Assembly (NCBI GenBank): GCA_910574835.1
Contig: CAJTDE010000006.1
Coordinates: forward strand, 1-64,000
Length of the DNA: 64,000 nucleotides
Direction of reading: 5' to 3'
Origin: Clostridia bacterium
Lineage (GTDB): Bacteria; Bacillota; Clostridia; Lachnospirales; Lachnospiraceae
Shown: piece after piece, positions 51,118 to 58,646 of the stretch
How the letters are laid out: each line of letters starts with the position of its first letter
How positions within the stretch are numbered: position 1 is the stretch's first letter
Notes under the pieces: generated by a model
Told to the model about the DNA's origin: nothing
Seen by the model: the letters and a program-made list of their open reading frames with translations, nothing else
Databases searched by the model: none
Program-made: the position numbers and the translations under genes

Positions 51118-52740
51118 GTGAACCAGGAGCAGTTTATAAATATGCTGGAGCCGTATATTGGCGGACGGGATAATGTGACGAGGGCGATTTTTCGTGATAA
51201 TATCTGCTATATTACTGTGAAGGATGAGGGGATGATAGATCCGGATGCTCTGCAGAGCATGGAGGAGATTCAGAATGTCAGTCTGACGCAGGGGAAATTG
51301 AAAATGGAAGTAAAGGGATTGGACAGAAAGGAGAGAAGCGCTGTGGGAAAGTATAATGAATTAGTTGGCCAAATTTTGGAGCATGTTGGCGGAAAAGAGA
51401 ATATTTCTTTTGTTACCCATTGTATGACGCGTTTGCGTATGAATTTTAAGGATGAATCTAAGATTGATGCGGAGGGGATAAAAAGGATTAAGGGCGTGCT
51501 TGGAAGCCAGTTTTCCGGGGGCCAGTTTCAAATTATTATTGGGCAACATGTCGGGGAAGTTTATAATGATATGATTAAGTTGACCGGGCTTGCAGAGGAG
51601 GCTCCGATTGCTGAAGACCTGGACGGACTAAGGGGAAAGGCGGGCTGGAAGAGTATTCCGGGAAAGGTGATGGATACGATTTCGGGATGTATTACGCCGC
51701 TGCTGTCGGCGATGACTGCGGCGGGAATTTTTAAATTGCTGGCAGGCGTACTGGGATCACAGATGCTTGGCGTATTGCCGGATGATTCCGCTTTTATTGT
51801 GTTATGTACTTTTGTGGGTGATACGTTCTTCTATTTTATGCCGGTGCTGATAGCATGGGCGGCTTCTAAGAAGTTTAAAACTTCTACCCCTATGGCATTG
51901 GTGCTGGGATTGGTACTGTTACATCCTACTTTTGTGGAAATGGTGGGAGCAGGGGCAAGCTTTACGGTTTACGGAATCCCTGTTACGATGGTCAGCTATG
52001 GTTCTCAGTTTTTGCCGAGTATTTTGATTGTTTGGGTGTTGTCCTATGTCTATCGGTTTTTTGATAATATTTCACCAAATTCCATCCGCATTTTATTTGT
52101 GCCGGTTTGTACGATGTTTGTTATGCTGCCCCTGGCTTTTTGTGTATTAGGGCCGGCCGGTTATTTTCTGGGTCAGGGGCTTGCTGCCGTAATCACCTGG
52201 CTGTATGAGGCGGCGGGACCGCTTGCAGGCGGGTTGGTAGGAGGACTTTGGTTCTTCCTGATTGCAACGGGCATGCACCAGCCGCTGATAGCAATAGCTA
52301 TTGCAAATATTGCGATGCTCGGCTTTGACAATGCAATTCTTCCGGAATCCATTGCAGGCACATGGGCGATGTACGGGATGGCTCTGGCTTATTTGCTCCG
52401 CTGCGGCAAAGAGAATAAGGCGATTGCCGGAACGAATACGGTTACCTTTATTGTAGGCGGTATCAGCGAGCCAACAATCTTTACAACACTGCTGCAGTAT
52501 AAGCAGGCTATGATTTCCTATTTTATCGGCGGATTTGCCGGAGGTATGCTGATAGCAATCTTAGATGTAAAATTGTATTTCAGCGCTGCAAATAACTGTC
52601 TGTCCTTTTTGGGTATGGGAGTTGACGCAGTGCGGGGCTTGATCTGCTGTATCGTATCTCTGGTTCTGTCATTTGCAGTCGCGATGTTCCTTGGATTTAA
52701 GGAAAAGGAAAAAAAGAAGGAAAAAGCTGCGGTTGCATAA
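51118..52740 (+). CDS. PTS permease with two EIIB-like domains and EIIC, glucoside type
   Basis: A 540-aa phosphotransferase permease of the glucose/beta-glucoside superfamily. Residues 1-65 look like a degenerate EIIB domain (LEPYIGGRDNVTRAIFRDNI) in which the phosphorylated Cys motif is missing. Residues 75-150 are a normal EIIB with the active Cys in FVTHCMTRLRMNF (C102). The EIIC part (175-530) has about ten membrane segments and the GMHQPLIAIAIANIAMLGFD and GGISEPTIFTTLL motifs. No EIIA domain is present, so another protein must donate phosphate. The GTG start follows GAAAGGGG. An esterase gene follows. Confidence 0.9.
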   Translation: MNQEQFINMLEPYIGGRDNVTRAIFRDNICYITVKDEGMIDPDALQSMEEIQNVSLTQGKLKMEVKGLDRKERSAVGKYNELVGQILEHVGGKENISFVTHCMTRLRMNFKDESKIDAEGIKRIKGVLGSQFSGGQFQIIIGQHVGEVYNDMIKLTGLAEEAPIAEDLDGLRGKAGWKSIPGKVMDTISGCITPLLSAMTAAGIFKLLAGVLGSQMLGVLPDDSAFIVLCTFVGDTFFYFMPVLIAWAASKKFKTSTPMALVLGLVLLHPTFVEMVGAGASFTVYGIPVTMVSYGSQFLPSILIVWVLSYVYRFFDNISPNSIRILFVPVCTMFVMLPLAFCVLGPAGYFLGQGLAAVITWLYEAAGPLAGGLVGGLWFFLIATGMHQPLIAIAIANIAMLGFDNAILPESIAGTWAMYGMALAYLLRCGKENKAIAGTNTVTFIVGGISEPTIFTTLLQYKQAMISYFIGGFAGGMLIAILDVKLYFSAANNCLSFLGMGVDAVRGLICCIVSLVLSFAVAMFLGFKEKEKKKEKAAVA

Positions 52741-52792
52741 TGTTTATAAAATAGGTACAATGCAAGAAGATAAAAGAAACGGAGGAGATACT

Positions 52793-53695
52793 ATGAATTG
52801 CCAAAATATCAAATTATCGTCCACAGCTTCCCTGGATACTTATTTCTTACATAATTCCGAAGAGTATAATGTGGAAAAGAAAAGACCTGTTGTGCTTGTA
52901 CTGCCGGGAGGCGGCTATGCCTTCACTTCGGACAGAGAGGCGGAGCCAATAGCCTTGAAGTTCAATTCCATCGGACTGCATGCCGCCATATTGTGGTATA
53001 CGGTTTGTGATCAGGTGAAGGATGTGCCGGAACATTCCTTTCAGGAAGCCATGAAAGCCGTTTTGTGGATACGCCGGCATGCGAAGGAGTATCTCATCGA
53101 TCCGGATCGGGTGATTGTCTGCGGATTTTCCGCAGGAGGCCATCTGTGCGTCCAGTGTGCTGTCCGATGGCAGGAGGAGGAGATAGCGAAAAGCCTTGGA
53201 TGTACCAGCGGGGATCTCAAGATAAATTTGGCAATAGCCGGATATCCGGTCGTGCGCCTTCCAAAAGCACCCAAAGGCGACCTGGGCTTTGGCGCGGAGT
53301 GCTGCCCGCATCCAAACACCACGAATGAGCGCTATTTTGGAACAGATGATCCGGATGATGCGGATGTAGAGGATAAAAACCTTCTGAACAAGGTAGGGAT
53401 TCATACGCCGCCGATGTTTATCTGGCATACTTATGAGGATCAGCTTGTTCCGGTTATGGATGCGGTGGAACTGGCGGCTAAGATGAAAGAACACAACAGG
53501 CCCTTTGAGCTTCATATTTTTGAAAAGGGCGAGCACGGCTTGGCGCTTGGCGATAGGACTACGGCGCGGAAGTGGAGCCATATGAATTTCCACATAGGTC
53601 ATTGGTTCGAGCTGTGTGAGGAATGGATGCGGGACTATATTGACGTACCGGAGGACATGTTCGGCAAATATCCAAAAGGGCGCAATGCAAAATAA
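52793..53695 (+). CDS. Alpha/beta hydrolase, acetyl-esterase type
   Basis: A 300-aa esterase of the alpha/beta-hydrolase fold related to BD-FAE/acetyl-xylan esterases. The oxyanion region is PVVLVLPGGGYAF, the nucleophile elbow is GFSAGGH with Ser at about residue 113, the acid is in YEDQLVPVMDA, and the His is in EKGEHGLALG. No signal peptide is seen, so it works inside the cell, likely removing acetyl groups from a sugar imported by the PTS. GGAGGAG fits the ATG at 52793; the open frame back to 52673 lies within the upstream gene. Confidence 0.85.
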   Translation: MNCQNIKLSSTASLDTYFLHNSEEYNVEKKRPVVLVLPGGGYAFTSDREAEPIALKFNSIGLHAAILWYTVCDQVKDVPEHSFQEAMKAVLWIRRHAKEYLIDPDRVIVCGFSAGGHLCVQCAVRWQEEEIAKSLGCTSGDLKINLAIAGYPVVRLPKAPKGDLGFGAECCPHPNTTNERYFGTDDPDDADVEDKNLLNKVGIHTPPMFIWHTYEDQLVPVMDAVELAAKMKEHNRPFELHIFEKGEHGLALGDRTTARKWSHMNFHIGHWFELCEEWMRDYIDVPEDMFGKYPKGRNAK

Positions 53696-53752
53696 GTTTA
53701 TGCAGGACCAAATATAATCGGGCGAAATAATCGGACAAAATCGAAAAATCCC

Positions 53753-53783
53753 TTGACTCCCCCCTTGGGGGGCGGCTTATGAT
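53753..53783 (+). promoter_or_regulatory. MerR-type promoter with 19-bp spacer
   Basis: TTGACT (53753-53758) and TATGAT (53778-53783) are separated by 19 bp, the overlong spacing typical of MerR-activated promoters. The spacer holds a dyad, CCCCCC-TT-GGGGGG (53759-53772). The regulator gene starts 47 nt after the -10, so it most likely controls its own transcription. Confidence 0.75.
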
Positions 53784-53829
53784 AGAAGCAAAAGCAGTAC
53801 ACGGCAAAACAAAAAATGAGGTGACAAAT

Positions 53830-54708
53830 ATGTTGATTCAAGAAGTGAGCAAAGCTGCGGGGCTGACGAAAAAAGCTGTTGAGTATTATACGGAAAAAGG
53901 GATGGTAACTCCGGCAGTACAGGAAAACGGGTATCGGGATTATGGAGAGAAGGATGCACAGACGCTAAAGAAGATTGGCATTTTGCGCAAGCTTGGCCTT
54001 GGCATGGAGGATATTCGTGATATTCTGCAGGACGGCACAGACGAGGCGTTGGAAAAGGCAGCCGTTCGAAAAGAGCTGGAGACTCGTAAGAATGTCAGAA
54101 GAAACGCTCTTATCCGCAAATTGGGAGACGGCAGGACTTATGCGGAGGTAGAGACAGAGCTTCGGACACTGGAGATGGAGGAGACCATAGGAGAGAGGTT
54201 GCTCATTGCCTTTCCGGGTTTTTTCGGCCGTTTTGTGTGTATACATTTTTCCGGATTTTTGAATGAACCGGTGGAAACGGAGGACCAGCGGGAGGCATAT
54301 GAGACGATTCTGTCCTTTTTGGATCATATGTCGACCGTTCACATACCGGAGGATGTGGAGGCGGCTATGAAAGAGGAGATGAAAGCTCTTGATACGGAGC
54401 AAATGGGGAAGCTTCTGGAAGGAGTGAAGCAGTCCATCCGGGAACCGGAGGCATTTTTGGCAGAGAATCAGGAAGTGATCGAATGGTATCTGGGATACAG
54501 GCGGTCAAAGGAATATCAAAGCTCCGCTGCCGGAAAATGGATGGAGTATATGAGAGAGTTTCAGAATACAAGCGGTTATACGGATATTTTTTTACCGGCT
54601 ATGAGGCGTTTGAGTCCTTCTTATGAGGAGTATTGCAGTCAGATGGATAAGGCTAACGAACAGCTCCTGGGACGGTATCCGGAGGCAGAAAAATTGTTAA
54701 AACTATAA
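53830..54708 (+). CDS. MerR-family regulator with large effector domain
   Basis: A 292-aa regulator. The N-terminal MerR winged helix (about 1-70) reads LIQEVSKAAGLTKKAVEYYTEKGMVTP and YGEKDAQTLKKIGILRKLGL. A short coiled coil follows, then a helical domain of about 170 residues with aromatic-rich stretches (LLIAFPGFFGRFVCIHFSGF). The domain is not a typical drug-binding or metal-binding MerR tail, and I do not recognise it. GAGGTGA lies before the ATG at 53830; the frame extends back to 53779, inside the promoter. The MerR-type promoter just upstream suggests autoregulation. Confidence 0.88.
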   Translation: MLIQEVSKAAGLTKKAVEYYTEKGMVTPAVQENGYRDYGEKDAQTLKKIGILRKLGLGMEDIRDILQDGTDEALEKAAVRKELETRKNVRRNALIRKLGDGRTYAEVETELRTLEMEETIGERLLIAFPGFFGRFVCIHFSGFLNEPVETEDQREAYETILSFLDHMSTVHIPEDVEAAMKEEMKALDTEQMGKLLEGVKQSIREPEAFLAENQEVIEWYLGYRRSKEYQSSAAGKWMEYMREFQNTSGYTDIFLPAMRRLSPSYEEYCSQMDKANEQLLGRYPEAEKLLKL

Positions 54709-54731
54709 AGCAGAGACTGCGGCAGAAATAT

Positions 54732-54759
54732 TTGACTTATTAACTACAGTCAGTATATA
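54732..54759 (+). promoter_or_regulatory. Promoter of hflK-hflC
   Basis: TTGACT (54732-54737), 16 nt, TATATA (54754-54759). Confidence 0.55.
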
Positions 54760-54797
54760 CAAATCACCAAAAATTTGTTATAATCTTCACTATTATA

Positions 54798-54862
54798 CCG
54801 GCAGCCCGTACAGAAAAATTTTATCTATATTTCCGGTCCGTGTTTCCGATACGGGCTGCTGG
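54798..54862. repeat. Hairpin related to the inverted repeat at 3525
   Basis: CCGGCAGCCCGTA (54798-54810) pairs with TACGGGCTGCTGG (54850-54862) around a 39-nt loop. Its right part TTTCCGATACGGGCTGCTGG is close to the right arm of the repeat at 3556-3576. It lies in the leader of hflK. Confidence 0.6.
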
Positions 54863-54904
54863 TGCGGCATTACACAAATGTTGTACCGGAAAGGAAGGAA
54901 AAGC

Positions 54905-55939
54905 ATGTTTCAATTCAAAAAGAACTTTCGGGAGGTAGATTCCGAGACCGGGAAGGTCCGGGGAGGGTTAAAACCAGATTTGAAGAAGGCCAGGCGTGTA
55001 TTCACTGCGATTGTAGTAATAGCTCTGGCATTGGTGATTGCAAATTTCTGTTGGTTTACGATTCAGGAAGAGCAGCAGGCAGTGGTTTGTACCTTTGGAC
55101 AGCCTAAAGCGGTGACAGAGCCGGGGCTTCATTTTAAGATACCTTTTATTCAGACCGTGACCAAGGTAAATACGACGATCCAGGGTCTGTCCGTAGGGTA
55201 TGATGAGGAGGAGAATTATACGGATGATGCTATGATGATAACTTCGGACTACAATTTTATCCGGGTAGATTTTTATGCGGAGTATCGAATCTCAGATCCG
55301 GTGAAGGCTCTTTACGCTTCCGAGGACCCTGTGGCTATTTTGGATAACATTGCCCAGAACTGCATCCGCACGACCATCGGTTCCTATGGAGTAGATTCCG
55401 TGCTGACCACAGGAAAAAATGAAATCCAGGCCAATATCAAGCAGATGATTATGGATAAGCTGGAGATCTACGACATTGGAATCCAGCTTGTGAATATCAG
55501 TATTCAGGATGCACAGCCGCCTACGACAGAGGTTGTCACGGCATTTAAAGAAGTAGAGACGGCGAAGCAGGGAAAAGAGACGGCTCTTAATAATGCTAAC
55601 AAGTACCGCAATGAGCAGATTCCCGAGGCCAAAGCAGAGGCTGATAAGATTGTGCAGGATGCCCAGGCCCAGAAGGAAAGCCGTATCAATGAGGCGGAAG
55701 GTCAGGTAGCGCGTTTTAATTCCATGTATGAGGAATACATTAAGTATCCAACCATCACAAAGCAGCGAATGTTCTATGAGACGATGGAAGATGTGATGCC
55801 GGATATGAAGATTATTATTCAGGGCGGCGAGGGCGGTCAGATTCAGCAGCTTCTTCCGCTGGAACCCTTCGGCACAGGCACTGACACCGGAAGCAGTCAG
55901 AGCGTTGTTCAGGGAGAGGAGGGGAACGGCAATGAGTAA
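54905..55939 (+). CDS. hflK: HflK-like SPFH membrane protein
   Basis: A 344-aa SPFH (stomatin/prohibitin) protein. One N-terminal membrane segment (VFTAIVVIALALVIANFCWF) is followed by the SPFH domain (EEQQAVVCTFGQPKAVTEPG) and a long coiled coil rich in Ala and Glu (AKAEADKIVQDAQAQKESRI). HflK and HflC form a large complex at the membrane that in E. coli holds and modulates the FtsH protease. GAAAGGAAGG fits the ATG at 54905. Its last codons overlap the start of hflC by 8 nt. Confidence 0.9.
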   Translation: MFQFKKNFREVDSETGKVRGGLKPDLKKARRVFTAIVVIALALVIANFCWFTIQEEQQAVVCTFGQPKAVTEPGLHFKIPFIQTVTKVNTTIQGLSVGYDEEENYTDDAMMITSDYNFIRVDFYAEYRISDPVKALYASEDPVAILDNIAQNCIRTTIGSYGVDSVLTTGKNEIQANIKQMIMDKLEIYDIGIQLVNISIQDAQPPTTEVVTAFKEVETAKQGKETALNNANKYRNEQIPEAKAEADKIVQDAQAQKESRINEAEGQVARFNSMYEEYIKYPTITKQRMFYETMEDVMPDMKIIIQGGEGGQIQQLLPLEPFGTGTDTGSSQSVVQGEEGNGNE

Positions 55940-56903
55940 GCTGAAAAAAGCAAAAAGCATATGGAAATACATACTGGTTCTTGCAGCGCTCCTGCTTCTG
56001 GGCAACAGCATTGTAATCTGCCGGGAAAATGAGTATAAGCTGATACGGCAGTTTGGAAAGGTACAGCGGGTGGTATCTGCCTCCGGGCTGACCTTTAAAG
56101 CGCCGTTTATTCAGTCTGTGGACACTGTTCCGAAGGAGATTTTGATTTATGATCTCCCTGCTTCGGACGTCATTACTTCCGATAAGAAGTCTATGATTGT
56201 GGACAGCTATGTACTGTGGAGAGTAGAGGACCCTCTGAAGTTTACGCAGACCTTGGCAAATTCTATCTACAATGCGGAGAACCGTATCAACGCCATTGTT
56301 TACAATGCCACCAAGAATACCGTATCCAATATGACGCAGGATGAGATCATCAAAAGCCGGGACGGAAAAATGACCATCACAGCGGCTGACGCAGGAGAAG
56401 AGTTAGAATCCAATGATTTGATTCTGGAGGAGAAAACCGAGGTGGTGGAGATCAAATCCTTAACCGAAGAGATTATGGACAGCATTGGGGATAATTATCA
56501 GCAGTACGGCATCAGTATTCTGGCAGTAGAAGTGAAAAAACTGGATCTGCCTGACGACAACAAGCAGGCCGTCTATACCCGAATGATTTCGGAGCGTGAG
56601 AATATCGCGGCGCAGTATACGGCAGAAGGCGCTTCCCAGGCACAGATGATCCGGAACACCACGGATAAAGAGATTTCTATTATGCTTTCGGAGGCCCATG
56701 CTCAGGCGGAGCAGCTGATAGCAGAGGGTGAAGCGGAATATATGAGGATTCTGTCAGACGCCTATGCAGATGAAACACGAAGCGATTTTTACGCTTTTGT
56801 GCGAAGCCTGGATGCGGCTAAGGAGAGCCTAAAGGGGAGTAACGAAAAAATGCTGATTCTTCCGGCGGATTCCCCTATTGCGCGGATTTTTGCGGGACAG
56901 TAA
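55932..56903 (+). CDS. hflC: HflC-like SPFH membrane protein
   Basis: A 323-aa partner of HflK with the same layout: membrane segment (YILVLAALLLLGNSIVI), SPFH domain (CRENEYKLIRQFGKVQRVVS) and coiled coil (EAHAQAEQLIAEGEAEYMRI) with the final SDFYAFVRSLDAAKESLKGS. An insert of about 45 residues (KMTITAADAGEELESNDLIL) is present in the SPFH domain, as in many HflC proteins. GAGGAGGGG supports the ATG at 55932. The overlap with hflK implies translational coupling. Confidence 0.9.
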   Translation: MSKLKKAKSIWKYILVLAALLLLGNSIVICRENEYKLIRQFGKVQRVVSASGLTFKAPFIQSVDTVPKEILIYDLPASDVITSDKKSMIVDSYVLWRVEDPLKFTQTLANSIYNAENRINAIVYNATKNTVSNMTQDEIIKSRDGKMTITAADAGEELESNDLILEEKTEVVEIKSLTEEIMDSIGDNYQQYGISILAVEVKKLDLPDDNKQAVYTRMISERENIAAQYTAEGASQAQMIRNTTDKEISIMLSEAHAQAEQLIAEGEAEYMRILSDAYADETRSDFYAFVRSLDAAKESLKGSNEKMLILPADSPIARIFAGQ

Positions 56904-56929
56904 TGAAAAGAATATAAGTATAAAATGAG

Positions 56930-56979
56930 GACCGGGATTTTTCTGTATACGGAATATGGAAGAATCTCGGTCGCTTTTT
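56930..56979 (+). terminator. Terminator after hflC
   Basis: GACCGGGATT (56930-56939) pairs with AATCTCGGTC (56963-56972) with one G-T pair, followed by GCTTTTTG. Confidence 0.65.
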
Positions 56980-57260
56980 GCGCCGCTGTTTATGGAGTGA
57001 ACAATAGTATCGGTTACGAAAAAGAACGGCCGCCTGCAAAAAGATAAGGATTTTCTAAAAAACAATAAATACGAATAAGGAATTAATAGAACAAAATTTC
57101 GTATAAGAAAAAAGTATGAAAAACACTTAAAAACACAAAAGTACAGGGCGTTTTGGCTTTTAAAATGTTATATGCTTGTTGTATATAATAAAAATAGTAT
57201 AAAAATCTACAATATATAGTAGAAAATATCTAAAAAAGTAAAAATAATGTATAAAATCTA

Positions 57261-57289
57261 TTGACAATACCTACAAGATTGGATATGAT
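57261..57289 (+). promoter_or_regulatory. Sigma-A promoter of the NagB-like/kinase unit
   Basis: TTGACA (57261-57266), 17 nt, TATGAT (57284-57289). The start codon is about 245 nt downstream, so the leader is unusually long. Confidence 0.7.
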
Positions 57290-57534
57290 GCGATTAAATA
57301 CAAAAAAAGAAAAAATATAAGCTTTAAATTTCTGAATATAATAAAAATAGAATCGATAAATGTTAAAAAAGTAAAAAATAGAGGTAAATGGAGAGCCTGT
57401 GATAGCAATTATAAACGCAGTGTTAATTATGCTGGAGCATTTGGTTTAGATTGCCGTAGGAAAGAGAGCGGATCTGTTGGTTGCTGACCATAATATCACG
57501 ATAAAACCATAATCTTGAAAGGAGAAATGCAGAG

Positions 57535-58494
57535 ATGAAAAACATTATTTTTGATCCTCCCACAAAATTTGATTTTAAATGCGGCGATTACGTACCATTT
57601 AAGGATCGGGAGGTATGCGAAAGGCTAAGGAAGATAAGCGGAAAAGAGCTGGAGAAACATTCCAATCCGGATTTCAGCATTAAGGTTATTATGAACCCTC
57701 ATCCAATCCTGATCGCCACACTGTTTTCCCGTTTGAAAGCGGCCTCGGAGGAGGGAAAGAAGTATACGATGATCTTGGGCAATCCGGAGCCGGAGACTTA
57801 TATTCCTCTGGCGCAGCTTATCAATTATTTTCAGGTAGACTGCAGAAACCTTCATATTTTTGCGATGGACGAGTGGGCGGATGATATGGGGAATATCGCC
57901 CCGGAGACTTATGAGGCGGGCTTTGCACATTCGATGCTGAAGTATTTTGTATATCAGATTGATCCGAAGCTTCGGATGCCCTTGGAGAATGTTCATTATC
58001 CAACCAATCGGAATATTGCGGATTACTCCAGGATGATTACTGATGTGGGAGAGGGCGGTGCGGATATCTGTTCTTCTTCACCAGGATGGACAGGCCATAT
58101 GGCATTTATTGATCCGGTTTCGGAATTTATGACAGAGGACATTGAGGAATGGCTGAACATGGAGGCGCGTATTGTGACGCTCCATCCTCTGACGGTGGCG
58201 CAAAATTCCCTTCACGGCGTCTTTGGGCAGTCCGGATACATTGCAAGCGTACCGCCCCGGGCAGCTACCATCGGGCCGGTGGATGTAAAGAATGCAAGAG
58301 AGCGTATAGAGGTGCATGCACTTTTGACAAACAATACATTTTCTTCCTGGCAGAGAATGACCTCCCGTCTTGTTCTTCACGGACCGGTAACACCGCTGAT
58401 TCCGAGCTCTATGCTGCAGCTGATGAAGACCCAGGTCTATGTCAGCGAGGAGATTGCGGCGCCCTTTGAGTGCTGGGAGAAGGTTGGATATTAG
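57535..58494 (+). CDS. Divergent NagB-like (glucosamine-6-phosphate deaminase fold) protein
   Basis: A 319-aa protein of the NagB/RpiA/PGL fold, longer than true NagB (about 265 aa). MILGNPEPETYIPLAQLINY matches the phosphate-binding region and FAMDEWADD the general-base segment (D112 for Asp72 of E. coli NagB). The active-site stretch reads PGWTGHMAFIDP, where NagB has GxDGHIAFNEP. The His is kept (H188), but Asp141 is replaced by Thr186 and Glu148 by Asp193. The chemistry is therefore probably not plain glucosamine-6-phosphate deamination. It is followed by an FGGY kinase, so it may isomerise or deaminate another sugar phosphate. Confidence 0.8.
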   Translation: MKNIIFDPPTKFDFKCGDYVPFKDREVCERLRKISGKELEKHSNPDFSIKVIMNPHPILIATLFSRLKAASEEGKKYTMILGNPEPETYIPLAQLINYFQVDCRNLHIFAMDEWADDMGNIAPETYEAGFAHSMLKYFVYQIDPKLRMPLENVHYPTNRNIADYSRMITDVGEGGADICSSSPGWTGHMAFIDPVSEFMTEDIEEWLNMEARIVTLHPLTVAQNSLHGVFGQSGYIASVPPRAATIGPVDVKNARERIEVHALLTNNTFSSWQRMTSRLVLHGPVTPLIPSSMLQLMKTQVYVSEEIAAPFECWEKVGY

Positions 58495-58509
58495 AAAAGT
58501 CTGCCGGAT

Positions 58510-58637
58510 GGTAAAGTCGCAAAGGCGCACGAGAGGAACTTTTATGAGTGCCCTTTCGAATAAAAGTTTCTCTCATTACAGGTGCGTCGAAGCGACTTTA
58601 CCCTTTAGTGCCGTCGCGCAGCGACTTTTATAGGAGG
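58510..58637 (+). repeat. Palindromic element with copy 3 of the ribosome-binding-site repeat
   Basis: Outer arms GGTAAAGTCGC (58510-58520) and GCGACTTTACC (58592-58602) enclose an inner stem GAGAGGAACTTTTAT (58531-58545)/ATAAAAGTTTCTCTC (58560-58574). The right part, GAAGCGACTTTACCCTTTAG (from 58589), hairpin GTCGC-GCA-GCGAC and TAGGAGG, is the third copy of the repeat seen at 3684 and 23645. It ends in the ribosome binding site of the kinase gene. Confidence 0.7.
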
Positions 58638-58646
58638 TAACGGGAA

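Larger units (their letters stand above)
56904..57534 (+). other. Long AT-rich gap with terminator and promoter
   Basis: After the hflC terminator (56930-56979) the sequence from about 57030 to 57400 is extremely AT-rich with no coding frame. It holds several TATAAT-like strings, one strong promoter at 57261-57289, and a leader of about 240 nt before the NagB-like gene. No known riboswitch or transposon end is recognised. Confidence 0.6.
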
